From contig NRSV01000006.1 of the NCBI GenBank assembly GCA_002286855.1, forward strand, positions 496,001 to 560,000: a stretch of DNA of 64,000 nucleotides, given 5' to 3'. The stretch's first letter is position 1, and each line of letters starts with the position of its first letter. Positions 46,194 through 56,854 of this stretch are shown piece by piece. Source of the stretch: Bipolaris cookei (lineage: Eukaryota > Ascomycota > Dothideomycetes > Pleosporales > Pleosporaceae). The position numbers and the translations under genes were made by a program. The notes beneath the pieces are model-generated. The model was given only the letters and a program-made list of their open reading frames with translations, made no database searches and was not told where the DNA came from.

Positions 46194-46481
46194 ATGTCGA
46201 CTCCCCTCCAAACCCGACCCATCCTCATCGCAGACGAAGCGTTCGAGCGCGAAAAAGCATCTATAACGTCGTATGAGCAGGGCTGGGATAGATGGGATGG
46301 CCCGGTTTGGCCGGTGGGATATGTACAGTGTAGTATGCGTAAGTTGCCTCTTATCTATCGATGAACGAAAGGGAAAAGGGTGAGCTGACGATAGAGGGTG
46401 TGTATAGAAATGGATGGGTACGTGCGACCCAGAGTAGCGATGGAGGGGGTGGATGATGTGAAGGCATCGGGAGATCAGTAG
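46194..46481 (+). CDS. Small two-exon protein, 72 aa
   Basis: Exon 1 is 46194-46338 and exon 2 is 46408-46481. The intron is 69 nt, with donor GTAAGT and acceptor TATAG. The protein begins MSTPLQTRPILIADEAFERE, contains GWDRWDGPVWPVGYVQCSMQ and ends GVDDVKASGDQ. No domain, signal peptide or membrane segment is evident. A good donor, a coherent split codon and ordinary amino-acid composition support it; the family was not recognised. Confidence 0.55.
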
Positions 46482-47110
46482 TACATAACGATAGGCGTTT
46501 AATCGGGTTTTGGTGCTTGAAAAAAAGTCGGGATAATTGTAATATCTTGGTAATGAATCAAAATAATGATATGATTGAAAAAACTCACTTTCAATACACT
46601 CATTCATCGCTACCAGAAATTCTCATCTAGCAACTTACACCACGCAACCCCCCCCCCCACCCACCCACAAACAGGCGTACGATCGTATATTCTGTTGGAG
46701 CTGCCCTCTACATCCGTTCAAACAACTACTAAAAGGAAAACACACTCCCAAAAAAACGCCATGAGCGTCATCGCCAAAGCGCGCGCTTTTTAATTCCCCA
46801 GTACCCTTCAAACGCCATAATCGTTACATAAGTGCAGCATCTGTGCATTTCAGCCGTGAAAAGAGAGAGAGAAGAAAAAACAATCGAGGCAAAATCGGGA
46901 GAGTGTTGCCCAAAAAAGGGCAGGACCACACACCTCCAAATTAGCTATTGTCCCCCCCCCTCCCCCCCATGTTTGGTTGGACTCGTGAGAGGAAAATCTA
47001 GGTTACGATTTGAGATTGAGGGAATCTTCAAAAAAATACCATTATCCATCCTGGTTACAAAATGCCGGTTTCTCAGATTTGTTTGAGTGAGGGAAAAATA
47101 AATGGGTCTT
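46482..47110. other. Intergenic, 629 bp
   Basis: This lies between the 72-aa gene and the bHLH gene stop. It has C-runs at 46649-46670 and 46951-46968. No gene was seen. Confidence 0.5.
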
Positions 47111-48436
47111 CTAAGCCCCTTGTTTGATCTTCAGGTCCATGACATACTGCATCAAACTGCAGTCGTCGCATTTGACCAAGGCTTGTAGGGCCTTGACTCT
47201 TGTACGGAGCAGTTGGTTCTCATCAGCAAGACTCTTCTTCTCTCTTTCCATTTGCTTAATGTAGGCGGTTGCTGAAGCCAGGATGACGGCCTTGCTGGGC
47301 TTCGAAGGAGCGGGTAGGTCTTCAATGTCAGCGCTATCGCACGCTCGGGGGTTCTGTTGTAGTGAAGGCACAACCCTCTTTAGAGAATCGAGCTGAGTGT
47401 TGAGTGATTCGCGGTACTTGCGCTCGACCTGGTTGTGTGGTAGTCGCCGACGAGACTTTGGCTTTCCATCGTCGGCTTGAGGCGACTCCTTAGTGGTGGT
47501 ATCTTCTGTAGTCTCGCTCTTGGTCCTGTAGCGATCTTCAGTCGGCGATGAAGTCGTCTCCTTACTCTCGAATTGTCGAGTAGAGAAGCCATTAGCAGAT
47601 GCATCGCTCTCGGATCGCTTCTTGGGCCTAGGCTGAATCTCTACTATGCCGTCTTCGGCTATGACCTCTTGAGGCTCAGCAAGCAAATCATTGATACTTG
47701 GTAGGTTGTCTTGGTCTGCGAACAAAAAAGGCGCACATCCGCCACCACATGTTGATGGGTTGGGTGGTGGTCCATCTTGATCATGGTTAGGACACAAGGG
47801 CGAGGTCCAGCATGCAGAGAGTATATCTGGCTTGTTCTTGGTTCGCTTCGAAGTAGTGTTCGTTGCTGTTGAGGGCTGATTTCTTTCCACAGCAGGCTTT
47901 GCAGCAACTGATAGGCCCTTGGGACCATCTGGGAAGGTAAGGTCTTCAACGAAACCCGAGTCGATGTTATTGGGGAACATGGACTCGTATGCGGGATTAG
48001 GAAACGTGTTGGCATGTTGGAGTGCCAGCCTTTGGGCGGGAGACATGTGGGATGATTGGTCGAGCCCGTTCGCCAGCGACACGGGTGCCTGTGCTGCGGT
48101 GTTATTACCACTTGTCGTGGGCTCAGGAGATGACTCCGTTGTCGACTTGCCCCCAGCAGCAGTATTGCCAAAGGGCTTAAGGACGTCGAGATCGCCGAGG
48201 AAGTAGTCGTTGGACAGGAACAGCGAGTCGTCAAAGTAGGGATCGGCTGATGAAGCACCGATGAAAGAATCAAAGTTGTTGAGGTCCTCAGGTGAAGAGC
48301 CTGACGTGTCGGTGGTGGTAGACTTGGGCATTTGAGAAGTGCGAGGGGCAGCAGTCGGTGGTAAAGGATCGGACCATTGGTTGTTCGGCAGGTTGAAACC
48401 GTCAGTATTGAGGAATGCGTCCCAATTGAGAGCCAT
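47111..48436 (-). CDS. bHLH transcription factor, SREBP-like
   Basis: Single exon, 441 aa. The N-terminal 300 residues are Asn/Ser/Thr/Asp-rich, typical of an activation region, and contain a Cys/His cluster (CWTSPLCPNHDQDGPPPNPS followed by TCGGGC). The bHLH domain is near residues 328-400: basic region RRRLPHNQVERKYRESLNTQ, then a loop and second helix PSKAVILASATAYIKQMERE leading into a short leucine zipper. The Tyr in ERKYRE is the residue that marks SREBP-type bHLH proteins and allows binding to sterol response elements as well as E-boxes. No membrane segments follow, so it is not a membrane-tethered SREBP; it resembles the short nuclear SrbB/Cph2-type factors. A sterol or hypoxia role is inference. 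Confidence 0.88.
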   Translation of the reverse strand: MALNWDAFLNTDGFNLPNNQWSDPLPPTAAPRTSQMPKSTTTDTSGSSPEDLNNFDSFIGASSADPYFDDSLFLSNDYFLGDLDVLKPFGNTAAGGKSTTESSPEPTTSGNNTAAQAPVSLANGLDQSSHMSPAQRLALQHANTFPNPAYESMFPNNIDSGFVEDLTFPDGPKGLSVAAKPAVERNQPSTATNTTSKRTKNKPDILSACWTSPLCPNHDQDGPPPNPSTCGGGCAPFLFADQDNLPSINDLLAEPQEVIAEDGIVEIQPRPKKRSESDASANGFSTRQFESKETTSSPTEDRYRTKSETTEDTTTKESPQADDGKPKSRRRLPHNQVERKYRESLNTQLDSLKRVVPSLQQNPRACDSADIEDLPAPSKPSKAVILASATAYIKQMEREKKSLADENQLLRTRVKALQALVKCDDCSLMQYVMDLKIKQGA

Positions 48437-49689
48437 GGTGATTGTCGGTGGGTGGGTTGTGGCACGGAAGAGCTCACGCGTTGATCAGGAGATACAATGG
48501 CTCGAGGGTGCTATGGCCAAGCCGCCAGATGAGACTAGCCAGCAACGTGCAGGACCAGGACCAGGTGGGGGACGAGGATATAAGCGCGGTCACTCCCTTT
48601 GGTTTTTGGTCGAGGCCTAGGAAACAAAGAAACAGCAGCAAGCCTCTTGTGGAGATCAGTGGAAGAGGAAGAAGGGCAGATGGGCTTGAGCAGTGTGAAG
48701 AAGGGAACCCCGAGATTGCACCCGAGGAGGGGAGCAGGTGTCCAGGATGGTGAGTAATAAGACCAAACACAGAAGCTTGGCAGTGGTTGCAGGTGGTTTG
48801 CAGGCCCGTGGTAGAGGCTCTAGGTGGTGCGACCAGGGGGAAGTATGGCTGGGGAATCGGGAGCTGCAGGCGTGGACGTGTATCGGTGGACGAGAGCGGA
48901 AAACAAAAAGGGCGTCGGGGTCAGAAGGCTCAAACGGGCGTCTCAGCAGCAAAGCAGTGCCGCGCAGCTGAGAGGGACTGGACGGGCCTGGATGGCGGTT
49001 GATGATCAGACCACCAGAAATGTGGCGTGATATTTGGCTGAGCCCCGCCCATTGCCCCATGCGTCTTCCCCGGTACGCGCTCTGTGGCTCCTCGCCTGGC
49101 CGAGCCAAGAGCACAGCGGCCTCTCTCGCAACATTCTCGGCATACTGGCTGTAAGTGTAGTATCTGCTGCTGTGTACGTACACACCTAGTATTGGACCGT
49201 GCAAGGTCTAGAGTAGTAAAGGCCATGCTACTACCGGCGGCAGCGGGAACCGTTGATGTGCCGGATACACTAACCCACTTACGCTACCCGGCCCGGCTTG
49301 GTAGTAAGTACACATGTAGAAGTACTAGCACCACCACCACTCGTTTGTCACTTGTCGTCTCAGCTAGCATGTCGTGCATATGTGTACATAATACATGTCG
49401 AGTGTGGTCATGGATACGCTGTCATGGACACCATTGTCTCATTGGCGCTGAACATTTGCCTCGGTCCTGGCAGCCCTTTGGCTTGACCCACTTGCTCGCA
49501 GCCCGTTGATCAGGACAAAATTTACCTGCCCCGTTGGAGATCTCCCGTCTGTCCCGAGCAACTAAGAGCAACCTGCGTGGTGCCCCATGTCCATTTTTAG
49601 TCTCGTCCATTTGCGGCTACAGGTTATTATGTATGCGACTCTACATTGACACTCTACCCAGCATCAAGTTGCCTTCATGTCGTCTTCTC
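48437..49689. other. Intergenic, 1.25 kb
   Basis: This is the promoter side of the bHLH gene and the 3' flank of the RING gene. No reading frame with protein character was seen. Confidence 0.5.
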
Positions 49690-50315
49690 TCAGACCATGA
49701 GAACCATCGGAATCGTCGGCTCGCCTACTTCTTGTGCTTTCTTCCTCGGTAACCGAGCCCCGGGGATTATCGGGCCATGGCACAGCGGACAGTACTCATT
49801 GTACTTTGTATACCATTCGTCCAGGCAGTGTGAGTGGAATGCATGCGCGCATTCGAGTCCTCGAACTTGTGGATCGTCGGCGAAGTCGTCGAGACAAATA
49901 GCACTGCGGCCAAAATGAGCTCATGATGCGCTATTGTCGCCAGCAAATAAAAAACTCACCATAGCGCATCTGACATTTGAGGCGCACCAGACCCTTTTTC
50001 CTTTTGGCCTGCGACCCACTCAGAGAAATGCTGCGCCTTGACCCGACTTTCCAGCTCTTCTTTTCGCGTCTGCCAACCGTTCTCGCGCACGCGCCGTTCT
50101 TCGCGGGCCAGTCGTGGGAGGAGAAAACCTCTGCGCCGATTGCTGCTTGTTAGCTCAGACATGCAACTTTGATATACAGCGCGTGAACGAGAGACTGACA
50201 CAATGATGAGGACGGTCAGCAGAATAATCAGAACCGAAGGCACAATGATGGCGACAACGAGCGTGCCGCCTCTTGGACCTGACGGCGCCTTCGTCTCTGT
50301 GCTATTGCTCGACAT
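49690..50315 (-). CDS. Membrane-anchored RING-H2 protein, probable E3 ubiquitin ligase
   Basis: Exons 49960-50315 and 49690-49903 give 189 aa. The first exon carries one membrane segment (TLVVAIIVPSVLIILLTVLI) after a short Ser/Thr N-terminus. Splicing (donor GTGAGT, acceptor CGCAG) creates the first zinc pair as CAICLDDFADD. The rest of the RING follows as GLECAHAFHSHCLDEW and YCPLCHGPIIP, a C3H2C3 arrangement. A 57-nt stretch in exon 1 (about 50144-50200) also looks like an intron: donor GTCAGT, branch GAGCTAAC, acceptor AGCAG. It has length 3n and no stop, so a 170-aa form is equally possible. It should ubiquitinate membrane targets; no substrate is suggested. Confidence 0.85.
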
Positions 50316-51375
50316 AATGACGCGCTATCCAGGATGTCACACGTTTTAAGAAGGAGGCAATACCAGTGATCCGGAATACGACTTGTACGGGCGTTGGTTT
50401 GAATATGCAACTGGATATCCGACCTTGACTGTTCAGGCCTCATGCATATCATCCGTCTCGCACTTGTCGACTGGGAGCATGCCGTGCCCCTCTATCGGCG
50501 TCTTGTATGGCTAGATTACCTCTGACGCAGTAAATTCGGCAGTTGTATTCATAACCCAGCGCGCAACCCTGACGAAGGCGATGCGTGATGAGGGAGGAGA
50601 GGGTGTGTGAGAGAGAGCATTGCCTTAGCGACGACCTCATCTGACAAAAAACCAAGTCTAATGTCTGCAGGCCGATACTGACAACACGGCTTGGCCGGAA
50701 CTTACCTGGGATCTAGTGCTTCCCATGGCGCTCGTTTCCAAGTCAGGGGTGCAGCTCTATCAATATTAACCAACCAGAGTTTATCACTTTGTTCTTGTGA
50801 TGCGGGGTTGAGAGCTGGAAAGGGCCGACAAACTTCGTGGCTGTGACGCGCCAGCTTGGTTGCATGTTGCACAACTGACTGCACAAGAGATAGGACCTGA
50901 TTACCACTGAGCGCCTCGGTGATACATACGTACATGTGGATGCGCTGCGACGCGGTGCAGTTTAGACAAAGAATTGTTCGAAACCGAAGAGGGGACAGCG
51001 GATGCACTAGTTGACAGCTGATAGTAAGTATGGGGTGCGTCATCACGCGACACCCCTTGTATCCCTGACACGTTGCTTCACGATAACAAAGGTCTCATTG
51101 CGCAATGATGCCTCATCCTGGGTATCCTGGATTTTGTATTCGTGTACCTACTTACAGAAGTGAAACTATCCTTAGGCTGCTGACGAACTGGGGATATCGT
51201 ATTAGATTGTAAAAAGACAGCAAATGCATCCGTCTCCCCCTTGATAGAGCAGCAAAGACTCCATTATGAAACCTCATACCCGCCATTACCAATTCCTTAA
51301 CGACATCGATATCATTTTTCCCTTCATACATTTACATGTAGTCTCAAATGATCCTTCTCTGCCGCGACACGTCTC
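50316..51375. other. Intergenic, 1.06 kb
   Basis: This lies between the RING gene promoter and the 3' end of the Ser/Pro-rich gene. No gene or repeat is supported. Confidence 0.5.
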
Positions 51376-52953
51376 TTACTCTTTGTCCATGCTCGCCTTT
51401 TCTCCTAGAAAAAACCGTGCCGCAAAGACGACATAGTCTTCCTGAAACACCCCACATCTTTCACTCCGGACTTGCCTTAGAACACCTTGCTTATTTTCCT
51501 CGTCCCTGTTCTCTGCATATGCAATGACACAGTTCTGATTCAGCGAGGGATTGCCGTCTGCCTTCAAGTAGGTACGATTGTGTGACCTCTTGATGGCGGC
51601 GCCATTGGAAGCTTTACGCTTCCTGCCCTTTGAAGATGGAGTTGGTTTCGCCGTCGAATTTGTGACCGTTGAAAACAACGCTCGGCGAGAACGGTCGAGA
51701 CTCGGTAGGGTTACGTACTCGTTTGAACTATCCGCCGGTCGAATAGGAACTGGGGTAATTGGGTTAGTCTGTTCAGACTCAAGCATGTACTCCATAGACT
51801 CTAAACCAATGTCAGAGGTTGTATGCAGGCTCGAGAGAAGAGATGTTTCGCGCAACATCTCTTCTGGTCCCCCGAACAAAGGCAGGTTCATTTCCGGGCT
51901 TTGAACCGCAAGCATGCTACTGCCTGGTGAGGCACGACGATCACAATTGTCCTTTACGGCAAGCACAAAATCCTTCTCCGATTGGGTGAGAAGACGAGCA
52001 TTTTTCAACTGCAATGTTCCAGGCTTACGGCAAAGATCAGCAGACTCATTCTCTCCCACAATCACCTCATCTTGAGACTGGTATATGTGGGGGGTTCTTT
52101 CGAGAGACACATCCATGCTGGAATTCTCGGGTAATGTAGGCGCTGGCGTATTCATGTTGAATGTAGTTTCCTCTGGTTTGCCGATGTTGGCAGATGTGCC
52201 CCTGGATCTTGATGATTCAAGGCATTCATTCATGCTCGCTGAATGGCCGAGTTGAGGCTCGGGGCATACCGGTCTTCCCGATCTTACTGTGATGCGCTTT
52301 GGTGGGTCCCACTTTTGGTCAACTAGGACGGTCTTGTTCTGTCCCAGAATCACCAACCTCGTAAGCAGAATATCGCGGCCATATTTCTTCATCCGCGCCG
52401 AAAGAGTATCCTTCCATGGAGATATGCTTCGTTTTGGCTTCGTAGGTACAGAGTACAACCCTATGGGTGGCGCTGGCCATTTCAGGTAGCTGTTCGGTGG
52501 AGGAAGTGGCACATGTGGTAATTCAACAGCTCCCTGCTGACGAAGGCCGGGTACTTGTTGCGACGAGAAAGGAACAGGATTCACGTTTCGAGGTGTTCCT
52601 GGATATTCATGACCAGCTTCTGTGAGGTTTCCGTGTAGAAGCAGAGATGTGCCATCATTGAAGCCCCGACAAGGCTGATCCGGTAAGAGATACGATGGTG
52701 TGGATGCACTAGGTCTAAATCGATTAGACACGATGCTAAGCTCTTGCATAGGACCCATCAAGAAAGGTTGATTTGGGTCGGGAAAACTGAAGGGCGGATG
52801 TTGGAGCGGACCAAAATACGGTGCAGTATTCGATTGACATGGTTGACTGCTTAGATCGCTCGACATACCCTGTCCTTGGATGTGCTGCAAGTTGTCCGGA
52901 ATTCTGCTATATGGAGAAAACTTGGAAGCAGTTGGTATCCCATGGCTATCCAT
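51376..52953 (-). CDS. Ser/Pro-rich protein of unknown function
   Basis: From the first ATG (52953) the frame encodes 525 aa. No domain is recognised. It is Ser/Pro/Asn-rich and mostly disordered in character, with a more ordered basic block around SPWKDTLSARMKKYGRDILL and a basic segment KGRKRKASNGAAIKRSHNRT that could be a nuclear localisation signal. The frame is open upstream of the ATG for another 54 codons of protein-like sequence, until the single TAA that ends the preceding gene. It may therefore be the continuation of that gene rather than a separate one. Confidence 0.65.
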   Translation of the reverse strand: MDSHGIPTASKFSPYSRIPDNLQHIQGQGMSSDLSSQPCQSNTAPYFGPLQHPPFSFPDPNQPFLMGPMQELSIVSNRFRPSASTPSYLLPDQPCRGFNDGTSLLLHGNLTEAGHEYPGTPRNVNPVPFSSQQVPGLRQQGAVELPHVPLPPPNSYLKWPAPPIGLYSVPTKPKRSISPWKDTLSARMKKYGRDILLTRLVILGQNKTVLVDQKWDPPKRITVRSGRPVCPEPQLGHSASMNECLESSRSRGTSANIGKPEETTFNMNTPAPTLPENSSMDVSLERTPHIYQSQDEVIVGENESADLCRKPGTLQLKNARLLTQSEKDFVLAVKDNCDRRASPGSSMLAVQSPEMNLPLFGGPEEMLRETSLLSSLHTTSDIGLESMEYMLESEQTNPITPVPIRPADSSNEYVTLPSLDRSRRALFSTVTNSTAKPTPSSKGRKRKASNGAAIKRSHNRTYLKADGNPSLNQNCVIAYAENRDEENKQGVLRQVRSERCGVFQEDYVVFAARFFLGEKASMDKE

Positions 52954-53115
52954 GCTCAACGACTTTTCCTGTGTTGACAGGCTATATCCTCGATTGTATT
53001 CGCCTTCTGTATTCGCGTCGAAACCATCGTAACCAGGCTGGATGCTGCTGAGCTCATCGTCGCTTTTATTTTGTTGAGTCTCAGCTGTTTGTACGTCTGC
53101 GGCCGCGCCATCACT

Positions 53116-54038
53116 TTATTTCACGAGTGAAAAGTTCTCGTCGAACATGCGTTTCGGCGCCTTCAGGTAGCCTACACCATTCGTGAGTTTCTTGCCTTCC
53201 CCGGCAGTGATGACAACGTCGATAGTGCCGAAAACTTTTCCCCCTGGCTTCTGCATATTCCGGACTTCATCTGGCATCTGCATAGCTGCAAGCGCCTCTA
53301 GAAATGTGGCTGTTGGAGGAATTTCCCCTTTTTCGTTGACACCCCTCTCATCTGCTTCATTTTTGAAGGCCCGGCAAATATCCTGCCATCGCTGCGATAC
53401 TGAGATAGGCTCATGGTGTGTTCCCAGACTCACTCCTGGCTCCATTCCAGGTGGGAGGATCACCCATGGCCGCTCTGCAAGGAAATCGACTCTAGTGCCA
53501 GCGAATATCTGATGGTGTCCTTTGACGCCAGTCCTTACGTCGTGCGTAGCCATAAACCAGCAACTAGTCAGCTGCCCGTTGAGGAAGACTTCGATCTTGA
53601 GCGATGTTTTGTGATTGCGGAGACCGGATATGTATGTTCTGTCTGAAAGATTGACATGAAGAACAAGTGCTTTGGGTTTTTGAGAGGACGGAACGCCTAC
53701 TAGGTAAAGATTAGCTTTGGGATTGTTATGAGGTGGAGTCAAGTACCCGTAGTCGCCCTTGTTATCTCTGCAAATTCTTCGTCGAAAGCGTCCCAGCCAG
53801 CTTGTACCTGCATAAAGGGTGCGTTTCCCAGCCAGTTTAGATGGTACTGTTGTTCGTCACCTGGGAAAGGTACAGACACCTCCTTGAGCAGCCTACTGCT
53901 TTGCAACTGCTTCTCAGCCGCATCTGACTGCTGCTTGGCTGCCTCACCTCTTCGTAGTACAATCTGCTGAGAAATGGTGCCGTCAAGTGTCGTGGTGCCT
54001 AGGCGTACCGACACGCCGCGTGCCAGGTAGGTAGGCAT
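53116..54038 (-). CDS. Conserved-looking protein of unknown function
   Basis: Two exons (53747-54038 and 53116-53699) with a 47-nt intron: donor GTACTT, branch AGCTAATC, acceptor CCTAG. They give 291 aa starting MPTYLARGVSVRLGTTTLDG. The N-terminal part has a Gln/Ala-rich helix (RRGEAAKQQSDAAEKQL). The second exon looks like a beta-rich domain (LVLHVNLSDRTYISGLRNHK, then CWFMATHDVRTGVKGHHQIF), with the ending MFDENFSLVK. I do not recognise the family. The frame directly after the stop stays open for 579 codons into the next ORF, so the TAA may be removed by splicing, be an assembly error, or be a true gene end. Confidence 0.7.
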
Positions 54039-54612
54039 GTTTGTGGGGCGGCGATATAATATTTTGCGTATCAGGATATGGCGCAATGGACAGCATGGAT
54101 AACAGTGTTAGGCAACGGAACGATTTCTCACAACCGGGATTGTGCACGCATATGCCATCTGTGATGTGTCGGGCGTGGTTGAACGTGGTCGGGCTTTGTC
54201 GCGTGGCTTATATCGTGGACTTCTAGATTGGGTAGGCACCCTCAAACGCTCCTTCCCTGTCATTCACCGCCGGCCAGCTTGTCCCGTCAACTTTGAATGC
54301 ACTCTCCCAGTCCGACACAAACATTTCCTGGCTATAGCCGTATTCAGAGGCCACTGCTCCTGCATCGCCAAGTCTTCATCACGGCAAGGTTGTTGGCTAT
54401 TTGAAAAAAAGAAAAAAGAGTGGACTGAGACAATGTCTGGAAGTGCGTGGAATCAAGCAGCATGCGGAATTAAAACATAAGAGGAGATGAGACAAGGAAC
54501 AACTGGGTAGAATGGCAAAGATCTTCAAGCTGTCCAGCTCCAGCCATCATCCCTGCACTGGCGTGCCTCAAGCTCAGAAGACGAAGAAATAATTGACGTG
54601 CCATATACCGGC
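54039..54612. other. Intergenic, 574 bp
   Basis: This is the promoter side of the 291-aa gene and the 3' flank of the next minus-strand gene. No gene was seen. Confidence 0.5.
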
Positions 54613-55577
54613 TTATTCAAAGTCAATGTCAGGCTCTACAAAGCTACCACCGCTTCTTTGCTGCTCGGCTCCTTTGTTAGCCCAATCGTCCGTGATGATA
54701 CCAATTGGGGGGCCACTAAGGACGTCACCCAACTCGCCTATTGTTTTTTCATAAATAGTGGCTATGCCACGCTCCTCCCACTCATCGTCCTCTTCTTCGT
54801 CGTCGTTATTGTTTTCAAAGCCCTCAAAGATGACAGTTCCATCGTGGCCCCGCGGCTCTGCTTCTCGCTCATTGTCTGTATCCATAGCTTCGCCCACGTC
54901 TTGATCGTCCCCAACGACACTTTCTCCACTCATAACACGGACAACAATCAAGCGGGTGCGATCTACAATGCCCTTCAAGCGGACTTTGTCCGTGGTTGTG
55001 ACTGTTCGGCCATTTTCAAAGCCAGGCAACGGCTCGCCTGTAGCAAGGTCGTGACCAGTCAGTAATGAGGAGAAGGCATAGTCAAGCTTTGAGACGAGGC
55101 GAAAGGTGGCCTGGGTGGAGCGCGTTGTTGAAGTGAACAGAGGAAGGAATTCAGCGGTTAGAACGGCAATGTTGAGCAAATAGGGAATCTGGAGGTTCGC
55201 TGCATGTGGCGCATGTCAGTACCTGTTACGCTGACCGCAACATGTTGCTACTTACGAGATGCCGACACCCACACGACGTCTACCAAGCCATCCAGGTCGC
55301 GTGCCACCTCCCAGAATGCGCTATATCCTTGCTCTTCGCCAGGCTCAGGCTTGAGCTTGCGGTTGGCCATGCGATTATCCACGCGTTTCTGTATGCTGTT
55401 GATGCCATGATCCAGGTATCTGATCAAATCCGATTCTCGGGGGCCACCGGGCTTGAGAGGGTGCTTCCGCGGCTGCGGCAGCGGCGAGGCATGCTGTGAC
55501 GGCGCTGCAGAAGAGATGGGCGGGGTAGGCAAGTTCTCTGCGAACGGAGTACTAGCAGGGCTTCTAACTGTAGCCAT
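54613..55577 (-). CDS. Conserved fungal protein of unknown function
   Basis: Two exons (55256-55577 and 54613-55199), joined by a GTAAGT donor and an ATGCAG acceptor, give 302 aa. The N-terminus is Ser/Pro-rich. It is followed by a helical domain with IRYLDHGINSIQKRVDNRMA, AFWEVARDLDGLVDVVWVSA, NLQIPYLLNIAVLTAEFLPL and FRLVSKLDYAFSSLLTGHDL. It then has DKVRLKGIVDRTRLIVVRVM and an acidic tail (ENNNDDEEEDDEWEERGI). The pattern matches a family found widely in filamentous ascomycetes, sometimes labelled a meiotic recombination protein; that label is not supported by any RecA-type motif here. Role unknown. Confidence 0.85.
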
Positions 55578-56260
55578 TCTGCTTTGCTTTGTTTGAGAGG
55601 CCGACGTTGAGCCCTGAGTGTGCTGTCAAGGCCGAAGGTATGACAGCTTGGTGAGTAAGCGGCGGACCCCAATTGTCATTCTACTCGCACAATCGGGCCA
55701 TGTGCCTGTCAGTGTGTGTACATATGCAACACGCTTCCCGTCAGGTACGCGTTGATGATGGTGGATTGCGCTCGCAGGGTTTAGCATGACGTCGGCTGCA
55801 CCTCTCCCCCCCTTCGGCACCTAATTACCCATGGTAGGGCCATCGCTTCGGAATTGGCTTTGCTTGACCAAAAAATGTCGTGCTGAACCAGATCCAAAAA
55901 ATAAAAGGCACCCACAATAAGCCCCAGCCCACTTGCTAAGCATCGACAGTGTCCATACCACACGCGGAAATTGGCCGCCGGAAAAGACGAGGCGTGAGCG
56001 GTGGATGGGTGATGAGTCGGTTCGGAATAGCCAAAGTAGAGTACTCCGAAGGAGCTGAGTGGTTACAACCAGAACATGTTGTGCTGATTAATGGGCTGGC
56101 CCCCTTGTACATTTTGTGTTCACACGCCCTACGCTTGAGTAGCAACCCTCCATGTGCGCATCGACCTGCATGCCTGGCCAGCCCTCACTGCGACAAAGAT
56201 TTTGTTCTGGCAAACCAGCTTCAGGCGCCTCCGATTGTTGAGTGCGTGTTGAAACGCGCT
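55578..56260. other. Intergenic, 683 bp
   Basis: This is the promoter side of the 302-aa gene. Nothing else is supported. Confidence 0.5.
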
Positions 56261-56793
56261 CTAATTGCCTTTACCATTTAACGGCATAACGTCGAAAATT
56301 TGCAACGACCCAGCGTCACTGCGTATCCACTCGCCGTGGTCCGCAACAGCAAAATTCACAGACATGTCGCCCAGACCGTTCTCCAGAGCGGCGCACTTAG
56401 TACGCTTCCGTCCATGAGCGTGTGGAAAATCGCCAAACTTGCGGGCCCCTTTTGGGCATAGCGTGCAGCGCCATCGGAATAGTAGAGGCTGTCGGCGTTG
56501 GTGATGGGTGACTCCCCCGCGTATCCCATGGCAGAGCACGTCAGTCTACCCAGCACATGCATGCACCCTTCTGGGGTGAGTCAAGCCAAGCTGCATTTGC
56601 ACAAACTGTATAAGATCGTCTTGAGCCCAGTCCCGTGGCCAAGCCTGAAACTATTGATTGCTACGTCCTTATCTTCACATGCAACCCCAAAGTCCAGTTC
56701 TTGCCTGAGATCATTGTCTATCTGGACTACCCCAGTTTCCACCTTCTCCGCATCAGCCTGCGACCCGTCCTCCGGGAGGTTTTCTTTGTTCAT
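56261..56793 (-). CDS. Possible small gene, structure unresolved
   Basis: Two protein-like segments lie in tandem: MNKENLPEDGSQADAEKVET and following (ending at 56581), and a second, in another frame, containing ALENGLGDMSVNFAVADHGE and SDAGSLQIFDVMPLNGKGN (stop at 56261). An intron could join them, but I found no single convincing donor/acceptor pair. The putative start is only about 60 bp from the divergent arrestin-like start codon, which would make an unusually short shared promoter. A relic or a chance pair of frames is possible. Confidence 0.25.
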
Positions 56794-56854
56794 TTGACAG
56801 TGGCTTCTTGATACCTGGGCTGGCGCGCTTCAAGGCGTGCGCGATACCCTCAAC

